A stretch of 20,491 nucleotides of DNA from Saccoglossus kowalevskii. Its lineage: Eukaryota > Hemichordata > Enteropneusta > Harrimaniidae. The notes beneath the pieces were generated by a model that had not been told where the DNA came from, ran no database searches, and saw only the letters and a program-made list of their open reading frames with translations. The translations under genes and the position numbers were made by a program. Location of the stretch: assembly GCF_000003605.2 (NCBI RefSeq), contig NW_003140221.1:1-20491 (forward strand), in the 5' to 3' direction. Positions 9,296 to 19,270 of this stretch are shown in pieces; within the stretch, counting starts at the first letter, position 1, and the number at the start of each line of letters is the position of its first letter.

Positions 9296-10224
9296 TTCTA
9301 CCAACTTTGCACTCACTTTGTACAGCTCTGTACGCAATTTTAATAGCTGACATCCACTATAGCCGACCGCAAGAGGGAGTTGTGCATTGAAACTACGTGC
9401 ACATTTTTAAACATTCTATAAACTTAAATTATCAAAATAACCAGCACGACTTTCTGCTATAAAGGTGTTACATTTCAATAATAAAAATACAAAAAAATAC
9501 TTTATGTATTCCATGTTTGTTTCGGAACCCAAAAAAAATGTATTTAACAAGCTTGTTAGCTCAAGTAGTCTCCCATGCAATTACGAGGCACGCCCTATTG
9601 ATCTTAACTTTTGTAACAGGTCCATCACATGATCACTCGACTACTGGGATCATTTGAATTTTATTCGAATTGGCGGCCATTTAATGTTTGAAAGTGTTTC
9701 GAATTGTCATTCGTATCACGTGTGTCTTTCGTAAGTTGACCTATGACCTATCCATGCTTCGAAAGTCAGTACGTTAGTAAACGGTCATTTACGACATATT
9801 AATTCACGTTTCCTAACATTTAACTATGGGTATCAATAATATAACAACATAGGTCACATTTCCATGTAATTTTGCTAACTTTACAACTACTTTTCACTAC
9901 TTTGTAAGCAGTTTGTTTATCATTTCACGGTTTCATAGTGGTATAATCTGCTAATGTATAAGACTTTTCCAACACATTTGCCCATTTTACTATATTTTTA
10001 ACCGTGTTGTCGATATTAAAATGACTTAGGTAAAATGTATTAGCAAACCCACTTACTTTTCCAATGCTTTTCCTATCGTTTTAGGATGCTTTAGAACATG
10101 CTACGGTAAGCTCATAGGGCAATATTCTAATATACGAGACGTTCACTTGCATTTTATTCACTGTCCGTACTTTATAATTTTTACGGTTAGATATGACAAC
10201 AACTTACTTCAAACATACACGCTA
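9296..10224 (+). repeat. Monomer U11, C type, twin of U9
   Basis: A 929-bp C-type copy with the U9-specific trio (CAGCTCTGTAC, GGGCAATATTC, AACTTACTTC). The two-base-shorter TATGTATTCC breaks the frame. The C/A tract is C3A8. The DR1-like site is intact at 9737-9749. Confidence 0.95.
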
Positions 10225-11147
10225 TTCTACCAACTTTGCACTCACTTTGTACAGCTTTGTACGCAAATTTTAATAGCTGACCTCCACTATAGCCGACCGC
10301 AAAAGGGAGTTGTGCATTGAAAATACGTGAAAATTTTTAAACATTCTAAAAACTTAAATTATCAAAATAACCAGCACGACTTTCTGCTATAAAGGTGTTA
10401 CATTTCAATAATAAAAATCCAAAAAAATACTTTATGTCTTTTCCATGTTTGTTTCGGAACCCCAAAAAAATGTATTTAACAACCTTGTTAGCTCAAGTAG
10501 TCTCCCATGCAATTACGAGGCACGCCCTATTGATCTTAACTTTTGTGTCAGGTCCATCACATGATCACTCGACTACTGGGATCATTTGAATTTTATTCGA
10601 ATTGGCGGCCATTTAATGTTTGAAAGTGTTTCGAATTGTCATTCATATCACGTGTGTCTTTCGTATGTTGACCTATGACCTATCCATGCTTCGAAAGTCA
10701 GTACGTTAGTAAACGGCCAATTACGATATATCAATTCACTTTTCCTAACATTTAACTATGGGTGTCGATAATATAACAACATAGGTCACATTTAAATGTA
10801 ATTTTGCTAACTTTGCAACCACTTTTCACTACTTTGTAATTAGTTTGTTTGTCATTTCACGGATTCATAGTGGTATAATCTGCTAATATATGAGGCTTTT
10901 CCAGCACATTTGCTCATTTTTTCTATATTTTTAACTGTGGGGTCGATATTACAATGACTTAGGTAAAATGTATTAGCAAACCCACCTACTTTTCCAATGC
11001 TTTTCCTATCGTTTTAGGATGTTTTAGAACATGCTACGGTAAGCTCATAGGGCACTATTCTAATATACGAGACGTTCACTTGCATTTTATTCACTTTCCG
11101 TACTTTATAATTTTACGGTTAGATATGACAACAACTTAGTTCAAACA
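10225..11147 (+). repeat. Monomer U12, D/A type, joined to truncated U13
   Basis: This copy runs 923 bp and lacks only its last nine bases, because the next unit is joined at AACA (11144-11147). It introduces the CCTCCACTATAGCC and GCAAAAGGG variants seen again in U14-U16. By eye it differs from U15 at only about a dozen positions, sharing CATTCATATCACG, GATATATCAATTC and TAATTAGTTTGTTTGTC. The frame at 10395-10589 is open from GTG. The DR1-like site is intact at 10669-10681. Confidence 0.95.
11144..11147. other. Deletion junction with 4-bp microhomology (AACA)
   Basis: The left side reads TTAGTTCAAACA, which in intact copies continues TACACGC. The right side in intact copies reads ATGTATTTAACA before ACCTTGTTAGC. 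The shared AACA is present once at the join. The deletion is about 265 bp relative to U14. This pattern fits microhomology-mediated joining or slippage; unequal exchange between misaligned copies would more often keep monomer register. Confidence 0.85.
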
Positions 11148-11821
11148 ACCTTGTTAGCTCAAGTAGTCTCCCATGCAATTACGAGGCACGCCCTATTGAT
11201 CTTAACATTTGTGACAGGTCCATCACATGATCACACGACTACTGGGATCATTTGATATCAATTCGAATTGGCGGCCTTTTAATGTTTGAAAGTGTTTCGA
11301 ATTGTCATTCGTTTCACGTGTGTCTTCGGTATGTTGACCTATGACCTATCCATGCTTCGAAAGTCAGTACGTTAGTAAACGGCCATTTACGATATATTAA
11401 TTCACTTTTCCTAACATTTAACTATGGGTCTCAATAATATAACAACATAGGTCACATTTCCATGTAATTTTGCTAACTTTACAACTACTTGTCACTACTT
11501 TGTAATCAGTTTGTTAATCATTTCACGGTTTCATAGTGGTATAATCTGCTAATGTATAAGACTTTTCCAACACATTTGCCCATTTTACTATATTTTTAAC
11601 TGTGGGGTCGATATTACAATGACTTAGGTAAAATGTATTAGCAAACCCACCTAATTTTCCAACGCTTTTCCTATCGTTTTAGGATGTTTTAGAACATGCT
11701 ACGGTAAGCTCATAGGGCACTATTCTAATATACGAGACGTTCACTTGCATTTTATTCACTGTCCGTACTTTATAATTTTACGGTTAGATATGACAACAAC
11801 TTAGTTCAAACATACACGCTA
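11148..11821 (+). repeat. Monomer U13, truncated by ~265 bp
   Basis: This 674-bp unit is missing the end of the previous monomer and its own first quarter. The sequence passes from TTAGTTCAAACA directly to ACCTTGTTAGCTC. Measured on U14, the missing stretch is about 265 bp: the conserved core with GCCGACCGC, the TATAAA-like site, the C/A tract and the start of the recurring frame. ACTACTTGTCAC is shared with U5. GTCTTCGGTATG and TTTGATATCAATTCG are private. The DR1-like site is retained at 11335-11347. Confidence 0.95.
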
Positions 11822-12251
11822 TTCTACCAACTTTGCACTCACTTTGTACAGCTTTGTACGCAATTTTAATAGCTGACCTCCACTATAGCCGACCGCAAAA
11901 GGGAGTTGTGCATTGAAAATACGTGCAAATTTTTAAACATTCTATAAACTTAAATTATCAAAATAACCAGCACGACTTTCTGCTATAAAGGTGTTACATT
12001 TCAATAATAAAAATACAAAAAAATACTTTATGTCTTTTCCATGTTTGTTTCGGAACCCCCCAAAAATGTATTTAACAACCTTGTTAGCTCAAGTAGTCTC
12101 CCATGCAATTACGAGGCACGCCCTATTGATCTTAACTTTTGTGTCAGGTCCATCACATGATCACTCGACTACTGGGATCATTTGAATTTTATTCGAATTG
12201 GCGGCCATTTAATGTTTGAAAGTGTTTAGAATTGTCATTCGTATCACGTGT
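11664..12251 (+). repeat. Exact duplicate block, copy 1 (588 bp)
   Basis: This stretch covers the end of U13 and the first 430 bases of U14. I find no difference from 13528-14115, at a constant offset of 1864 bp. It is bounded on the left by AACGC versus AATGC and on the right by GTGTG versus GTGTA. Such identity stands out against the usual several differences per 100 bases between other monomers. Confidence 0.85.
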
Positions 12252-12752
12252 GTCTTTCGTATGTTGACCTATGACCTATCCATGCTTCGAAAGTCAGTAC
12301 GTTAGTAAACGGCCATTTACGATATATTAATTCACTTTTCCTAACATTTAACTATGGGTGTCGATAATATAACAACATAGGTCACATTTCCATGTAATTT
12401 TGATAACTTTGCAACCACTTTTCACTACTTTGTAATCAGTTTGTTTATCATTTCACGGATTCATAGTGGTATAATCTGCTAATATATGAGGCTTTTCCAA
12501 CTCATTTGCTCATTTTTTCTATATTTTTAACTGTGGGGTCGATATTACAATGACTTAGGTAAAATGTATTAGCAAACCCACCTAATTTTCTAACGCTTTT
12601 CCTATCGTTTTAAGATGTTTTAGAACATGCTACGGTAAGCTCATAGGGCACTATTCTAATATACGAGACGTTCACTTGCATTTTATTCACTGTCCGTACT
12701 TTATAATTTTACGGTTAGATATGACAACAACTTAGTTCAAACATACACGCTA
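11822..12752 (+). repeat. Monomer U14, twin of U16 in its first 430 bp
   Basis: A 931-bp copy. I see no difference between its first 430 bases and those of U16, including the C6A5 tract and the TTTAGAATTGTC variant found only in these two. Its second half is D type (TTTGCAACCAC, CGGATTCAT, ATATATGAGGC, GTGGGGTCG). The frame at 11991-12185 is open from GTG. The DR1-like site is intact at 12265-12277. Confidence 0.95.
12056..12066. repeat. C/A homopolymer tract, constant length (representative, U14)
   Basis: After TTCGGAA each monomer has a run of C followed by a run of A up to TG. Observed forms are C2A9 (U4, U8, U19, U23), C3A8 (U11), C4A7 (U9, U12, U15), C5A6 (U3) and C6A5 (U14, U16), all totalling 11 bases. 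U6, U17, U21 and U22 have 10, U7 has 12 and U10 has 9. The tract is a simple barcode for telling monomers apart. Confidence 0.85.
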
Positions 12753-13685
12753 TTCTACCAACTTTGCACTCACCGTTTGTACGGCTTTGTACGCAATTTT
12801 AATAGCTGACCTCCACTATAGCCGACTGCAAAAGGGAGTAGTGCATTGAAAATACGTGAAAATTTTTAAACATTCTATAAACTTAAATTATCAAAATAAC
12901 CAGCACGACTTTCTGCTATAAAGATGTTACATTTCAATAATAAAAATACAAAAAAATACTTTATGTCTTTTCCATGTTTGTTTCGGAACCCCAAAAAAAT
13001 GTATTTAACAACCTTGTTAGCTCAAGTAGTCTCCCATGCAATTACGAGGCACGCCCTATTGATCTTAACTTTTGTGTCAGGTCCATCACATGATCACTCG
13101 ACTACTGGGATCATTTGAATTTTATTCGAATTGGCGGCCATTTAATGTTTGAAAGTGTTTCGAATTGTCATTCATATCACGTGTGTCTTTCGTATGTTGA
13201 CCTATGACCTATCCATGCTTCGAAAGTCAGTACGTTAGTAAACGGCCATTTACGATATATCAATTCACTTTTCCTAACATTTAACTATGGGTGTCGATAA
13301 TATAACAACATAGGTCACATTTCCATGTAATTTTGCTAACTTTGCAACCACTTTTCACTACTTTGTAATTAGTTTGTTTGTCATTTCACGGATTCATAGT
13401 GGTATAATCTGCTAATATATGAGGCTTTTACAGCACATTTGCTCATTTTTTCTATATTTTTAACTGTGGGGTCGATATTACAATGACTTAGGTAAAATGT
13501 ATTAGCAAACCCACCTACTTTTCCAATGCTTTTCCTATCGTTTTAGGATGTTTTAGAACATGCTACGGTAAGCTCATAGGGCACTATTCTAATATACGAG
13601 ACGTTCACTTGCATTTTATTCACTGTCCGTACTTTATAATTTTACGGTTAGATATGACAACAACTTAGTTCAAACATACACGCTA
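12753..13685 (+). repeat. Monomer U15, near-copy of U12
   Basis: A 933-bp copy with about a dozen differences from U12. Its private changes are a 2-bp CG insertion at about 12773 (CACCGTTTGTACGG), GCCGACTGC, GGGAGTAGTG and AAAGATGTTAC. The last change gives the recurring frame (12924-13118) a real ATG, the only copy where this happens. The DR1-like site is intact at 13198-13210. Confidence 0.95.
12924..13118 (+). other. Recurring 64-codon open frame, probably not a gene
   Basis: The same frame is open at 2032-2226, 2962-3156, 10395-10589, 11991-12185, 12924-13118, 13855-14049, 14786-14977 (63 codons) and 16641-16835. Only this copy, in U15, starts with ATG; the others have GTG at that place, and an internal ATG follows 13 codons later. 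In most other monomers the frame is broken by indels in the C/A tract, by the shorter TATGTATTCC, or by stops. The predicted peptide has one hydrophobic stretch (about residues 26-51) and no domain I recognise. Differences between copies show no obvious preference for third positions. I judge it a shadow of the repeat. Confidence 0.2.
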
Positions 13686-14115
13686 TTCTACCAACTTTGC
13701 ACTCACTTTGTACAGCTTTGTACGCAATTTTAATAGCTGACCTCCACTATAGCCGACCGCAAAAGGGAGTTGTGCATTGAAAATACGTGCAAATTTTTAA
13801 ACATTCTATAAACTTAAATTATCAAAATAACCAGCACGACTTTCTGCTATAAAGGTGTTACATTTCAATAATAAAAATACAAAAAAATACTTTATGTCTT
13901 TTCCATGTTTGTTTCGGAACCCCCCAAAAATGTATTTAACAACCTTGTTAGCTCAAGTAGTCTCCCATGCAATTACGAGGCACGCCCTATTGATCTTAAC
14001 TTTTGTGTCAGGTCCATCACATGATCACTCGACTACTGGGATCATTTGAATTTTATTCGAATTGGCGGCCATTTAATGTTTGAAAGTGTTTAGAATTGTC
14101 ATTCGTATCACGTGT
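13528..14115 (+). repeat. Exact duplicate block, copy 2 (588 bp)
   Basis: The matching block to 11664-12251, covering the end of U15 and the first 430 bases of U16. Immediately to the right the sequence changes to C-type markers, so the right boundary looks like an exchange point and not simply a point where drift begins. Confidence 0.85.
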
Positions 14116-14616
14116 ATCTTTCGTAAGTTGACCTATGACCTATCCATGCTTCGAAAGTCAGTACGTCAGTAAACGGCCATTTACGACATATTAATTCACG
14201 TTTCCTAACATTTAACTATGGGCTGTCGATAATATAACAACATAGGTCACATTTCCATGTAATTTTGCTAACTTTACAACTACTTTTCACTACTTTGTAA
14301 GCAGTTTGTTTATCGTTTCACGGTTTCATAGTGGTATAATCTGCTAATGTATAAGACTTTTCAAACACATTTGCCCATTTTACTATATTTTTAACCGTGT
14401 TGTCGATATTACAATGACTTAGGTAAAATGTATTAGCAAACCCACCTACTTTTCCTATGCTTTTCCTATCGTTTTAGGATGCTTTAGAACATGCTACGGT
14501 AAGCTCATAGGGCACTATTCTAATATACGAGACGTTCAATTGCATTTTGTTCACTTTCCGTACTTTATAATTTTACGGTTAGATATGACAACAACTTAGT
14601 TCAAACATACACGCTA
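13686..14616 (+). repeat. Monomer U16, B/C mosaic
   Basis: A 931-bp copy that matches U14 up to about 14115. It then switches to C-type markers (GTAAGTTGACC, CACGTTTCC, ACAACTAC, GTAAGCAG, CGGTTTCAT, CCGTGTTGTCG). Private changes include GGGCTGTCG and CAATTGCATTTTGTTC. The frame at 13855-14049 is open from GTG. The DR1-like site is intact at 14129-14141. Confidence 0.94.
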
Positions 14617-15544
14617 TTCTACTAAGTTTGCACTGACTTTGTACAGCTTTGTACGCAATTTTAATAGCTGACATCCACTATAGCCGACCGCAAGAGGGAG
14701 TTGTGCATTGAAACTACGTGCAAATTTTTAAACATTCTATAAACTTAAATTATCAAAATAACCAGCACGACTTTCTGCTATAAAGGTGTTACATTTCAAT
14801 AATAAAAATACAAAAAAATACTTTATGTATTCCATGTTTGTTTCGGAACCAAAAAAAATGTATTTAACAAGCTTGTTAGCTCAAGTAGTCTCCCATGCAA
14901 TTACGAGGCACGCCCTATTGATCTTAACTTTTGTGACATGTCCATCACATGATCACTCGACTACTGGGATCATTTGAATTTTATTCGAATTGGCGGCCAT
15001 TTAATGTTTGAAAGTGTTTTGAATTGTCATTCGTTTCACGTGTGTCTTTCGTAAGTTGACCTCTAACCTATCTATGCTTCGAAAGTCAGTACGTTAGTAA
15101 ACGGCCATTTACGACATATTAATTCACTTTTCCTAATATATAACTATGGGTCTCATTAATATAACAACATAGGTCACATTTCCATGTAATTTTGCTAACT
15201 TTACAACCACTTTTCACTACTTTGTAATCAGCTTGTTTATCATTTCACGGATTCATAGTGGTATAATCTGCTAATATATGAGGCTTTTCCAACACATTTG
15301 CTCATTTTTTCTATATTTTTAACTGTGGGGTCGATATTACAATGACTTAGGTAAAATGTATTAGCAAAACCACCTACTTTTCTAATGCTTTTCCTATCGT
15401 TTTAGGATGTTTTAGAACATGCTACGGTAAGCTCATAGGGCACTATTCTAATATACGAGACGTTCACTTGCATTTTATTCACTTTCCGTACTTTATAATT
15501 TTACGGATACATATGACATCAACTTAGTTCAAACATACACGCTA
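14617..15544 (+). repeat. Monomer U17, transition to right-edge type
   Basis: A 928-bp copy carrying GACATGTCCATC, shared with U21 and U22, together with the central ATATATGAGGC and GTGGGGTCG variants. The frame at 14786-14977 stays open by two compensating deletions: two bases at TATGTATTCC and one base in the C/A tract. The second DR1 half-site is lost (CTAACC). TACGGATACATATGACATC near its end is private. Confidence 0.95.
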
Positions 15545-16471
15545 TTCTACCAACTTTGCACTCACCTTGTACAGCTTTGTACGCAATTTTAATAGATGAC
15601 ATCCACGATAGCCGACCGCAAGAGGGAGTTGTGAAATGAAAATACGTGCAAATTTTTAAACATTCTATAAACTTAAATTATCAAAATAACCAGCACGACT
15701 TTCTACTATAAAGGTGTTACATTTCAATAATAAAAATACAAAAAAAAGCATTATGTCTTTTCCATTTTTGTTTCCGAACCCCAAAAAATGTATTTCACCA
15801 GCCTTAACTCAATTAGTCTCCCATGCAATTACTAGCCGCGCCCGATAGATCTTAACTTTTGTAACAGGCCCATCCCATGATCACTCGACTACTGAGATCA
15901 TTTTATTTTTTTCGAATTGGCGGACCATTTAATCTGTGGAAGTGTTTCGAATTGCCATTCGTTTCACGTGTGTCTTTCGTAAGTTGACCTCTGACCTATC
16001 TATGCTTCGAAAGTCAGTACGTTAGTAAACGGCCATTTACGACATATTAATTCACTTTTCCTAACATTTAACTAAGGGTGTCGATAATATAACAACATAG
16101 GTCACATTTCCATGTAATTATGCTAACTTTACAACTACTTTTCACTACTTTGTAATCAGTTTGTTTATCATTTCACGGTTTCATAGTGGTATAATCTGCT
16201 AATGTATAAGACTTTTCCAACACCTTTGCTCATTTTTTCTATATTTTTAACCGTGTTGTCGATATTACAATGACTTAGGTAAAATGTTTTAGCAAACCCA
16301 CCTACTTTTCTAATACTTTCCTATCGTTTTAGGATGTTTTAGAACATGCTACGGTAAGCTCATAGGGCACTATTCTAATATACGAGACGTTCACTTGCAT
16401 TTTATTCACTTTCCGTACTTTATAATTTTACGGCTAGATATGACAACAGCTTAGTTCAAACATACACGCTA
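15545..16471 (+). repeat. Monomer U18, divergent subfamily shared with U2
   Basis: A 927-bp copy with the U2 set: TATTTCACCAGC, ATTACTAGCCGCGCCCG, TAACAGGCCCATC, TTAATCTGTGGAAG and TTTCTACTATAAAGG. Private changes include GTGAAATGAAAATACG, CATTTTTGTTTCCG, CAGCCTTAACTCAATTAG (a short deletion) and GGCGGACCATT. The open frame is destroyed. The DR1-like site is intact at 15985-15997 with a C spacer. Confidence 0.95.
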
Positions 16472-17402
16472 TTCTACCAACTTTGCACTCACTTTGTACA
16501 GCTTTGTACGCAATTTTTATAGCTGAAATCCACTATAGCCGAACGCAAGAGGGAGTTGTGCATTGAAAATACGTGCAAATTTTTAAACATTCTATAAACT
16601 TAAATTATCAAAATAACCAGCACGACTTTATACTATAAAGGTGTTACATTTCCATAATAAAAATACAAAAAAATACTTTATGTCTTTTCCATGTTTGTTT
16701 CGGAACCAAAAAAAAATGTATTTAACAAGCTTGTTAGCTCAAGTAGTCTCCCATGCAATTACGAGGCACGCCCTATTGATCTTAACTTTTGTGACTGGTC
16801 CATCACATGATCACTCGACTACAGGGATCATTTGAATTTTATTCGAATTGGCGGCCATTTAATCTTTGGAAGTGTTTCGAATTGTCATTTTTATCACGTG
16901 TGTCTTTCGTAAGTTGACCTATGACCTACCCATGCTTCGAAAGTCAGAACGTTAGTAAACGGCCATTTACGACATATTAATTCACGATTCCTAACATTTA
17001 ACTATTGGTGTCAATAATATAACAACATAGGTCACATTTCCATGTAATTTTGCTAACTTTACAACTACTTTTTACTACTTTGTAATCAGTTTGTTTATCA
17101 TTTCATGGTTTCATAGTGGCTTAAACTGCTAATGTATAAGACTTTTCCAACACCTTTGCTCTTTTTTTCTATATTTTTAACCGTGTTGTCGATATTACAA
17201 TGACCTAGGTAAAATGTATTTGCAAAACCACCTACTTTTCTAATGCTTTTCCTATCGTTTTAGGATGTTTTAGAACATGCTACGGTAAGCTCATAGGGCA
17301 CTATTCTAATATACGAGACGTTCACTTGCATTTTATTCACTTTCCGTACTTTATAATTTTACGGTTAGATATGACAACAACTTAGTTCAAACATACACGC
17401 TA
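16472..17402 (+). repeat. Monomer U19, right-edge type
   Basis: A 931-bp copy with TTAATCTTTGGAAG, also in U20-U22. GCTGAAATCC, GCCGAACGC, CATTTCCATAATAAA, GTGGCTTAAACTGC and GACCTAGG are mostly private. The frame at 16641-16835 is open from GTG. The DR1-like site is intact at 16915-16927. Confidence 0.95.
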
Positions 17403-18337
17403 TTCTACCAACTTTGCACTCACATTGTACAGCTTTGTAGGCAATTTCATTAGCTGACATCCACTATAGCCGACCGCAAGAGGGAGTTGTGCATTGAAAA
17501 TACGTGCAAATTTTTAAACATTCTATAAACTTAAATTATCAAAATAACCAGCACGACTTTCTGCTATAAAGGTGTTGCATTTCCATAATAAATATACACA
17601 AAAATGAGTTATGTCTTTTCCATGTTTTGTTTCGGAACCAAACAAAAAAATGTATTTCACCAGCTTGTTAGCTCAAGTCTTCTCCTGTGCAATTACTAGC
17701 CACGCCCCATAGATCTTACATTTTGTGACAGGCCCATCACATGATCAGTTGACTACTGGGATCATTTGAATTTTATTCGAATTGGCGGCCATATTAATCT
17801 TTGGAAGTGTTTCGAATTGTCATTCGTTTCACGTGTGTCTTTCGTAAGTTGATCTCCGACCTATCTATGCTTCGAAAGTCAGTACGTTAGTAAACAGCCA
17901 TTTACGACATAATAATTCACTTTTCCTAACATTTAACTATGGGTGTCGATAATATAACAACATAGGTCACATTTCCATGTAATTTTGCTAACTTTACAAC
18001 TACTTTTCACTACTTTGTAATCAGTTTGTTTATCATTTCACGGTTTCATAGTGGTATAATCTGCTAATGTATAAGACTTTTCCAACACCTTTGCTCATTT
18101 TATCTATATTTTTAACCGTGTTGTCGATATTACAATCACTTAGGTAAAATGTATTAGCAAAATCACCTACTTTTCTAATGCTTTTCCTATCGTTTTAGGA
18201 TGTTTTAGAACATGCTACGGTAAGCACATAGGGCACTATTCTAATATACGAGACGTTCACTTGCATTTTATTCACTTTCCGTACTTTATAATTTTACGGT
18301 TAGATATGACAACAACTTAGTTCAAACATACACGCTA
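17403..18337 (+). repeat. Monomer U20, mosaic of edge subfamilies
   Basis: A 935-bp copy with AATGAGTTATGTC and ACCAAACAAAA (as in U1), CACCAGCTTG and ATTACTAGCCACGCCCC (as in U2 and U18), and GATCTCCGACC, AAACAGCC and CATAATAATTC (as in U21). Both DR1 half-sites are changed (TGATCT and CGACCT). Confidence 0.94.
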
Positions 18338-19270
18338 TTCTACCAACTTTGCACTCACTTTGTACAGCTTTGTACGCAATTTTTATAGGTGACATCCACT
18401 ATAGCCGACCGCAAGAGGGAGTTGTGCATTGAAAATACGTGCAAATTATTAAACATTCTATAAACTTAAATTATCAAAATAACCAGCACGACTTTCTGCT
18501 ATAAAGGTGTTACATTTCAATAATAAAAATACAAAAATATACTTTATGTCTTTTCCATGTTTGTTTCGGAACCAAAAAAAATGTATTTAACAAGCTTGTT
18601 AGCTCAAGTAGTCTCCCATGCAATTACGAGGCACGCCCTATTGATCTTAACTTTTGTGACATGTCCATCACATGATCACTCGACTACTGGGATCATTTGA
18701 ATTTTATTCAAATTGGCGGCCATTTAATCTTTGGAAGTGTTTCGAATTGTCATTCGTTTCACGTGTGTCTTTCGTTAGTTGATCTCCGACCTATCTATGC
18801 TTCGAAAGTCAGTACGTTAGTAAACAGCCATTTACGACATAATAATTCACTTTTCCTAACATTTAACTATGGGTGTCGATAAATATAACAACATAGGTCA
18901 CATTTCCATGTTATTTTGCTAACTTTACAACTACTTTTCACTACTTTGTAATCAGTTTGTTTATCATTTCACGGTTTCATAATGGTATAATCTGCTAATG
19001 TATAAGACTTTTCCAAAACCTTTGTTCGTTTTTTTCTATATTTTTAACCGTGTTGTCGATATTACAATTGACTTAGGTAAAATGTATTAGCAAAACCACC
19101 TACTTTTCTAATGCTTTTCCTATCGTTTTAGGATGTTTTAGAACATTCTACGGTAAGCTCATAGGGCACTATTCTAATATACGAGACGTTCACTTGCATT
19201 TTATTCACTTTCCGTACTTTATAATTTTACGGTTAGATATGACAACAACTTAGTTCAAACATACACGCTA
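18338..19270 (+). repeat. Monomer U21, bridges U20 and U22
   Basis: A 933-bp copy. Its first part resembles U22 (AAATTATTAAAC, AAAATATACTTT, GACATGTCC) and its middle resembles U20 (GATCTCCGACC, AAACAGCC, CATAATAATTC). ATTCAAATTGG and GATAAATATAAC are private. A short unrelated open frame (18697-18882) exists only because of local changes and starts with TTG, so I do not call it a gene. The DR1-like site is degraded. Confidence 0.95.

Larger units (their letters stand above)
5583..11147 (+). repeat. Dimeric higher-order repeat, ~1,857 bp period
   Basis: Six consecutive monomers alternate between two types. U7, U9 and U11 carry GACATATT, CGTTTCC, GTATCAATAAT, ACAACTAC, a GCAG variant and CGGTTTCAT. 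U8, U10 and U12 carry GATATAT, CTTTTCC, GTGTCGATAAT, GCAACCAC, no GCAG and CGGATTCAT. Same-type starts are 1856-1858 bp apart. The alternation is clearest between about positions 520 and 660 of the monomer. Other segments, such as TATGTATTCC and GAAACTACG, do not alternate, so the dimer has been partly blurred by exchange. Confidence 0.82.

Noticed and set aside
18697-18882. 61-codon open frame in U21
   Set aside because: It starts with TTG, exists in only one of 22 monomers and is created by private substitutions and an indel.
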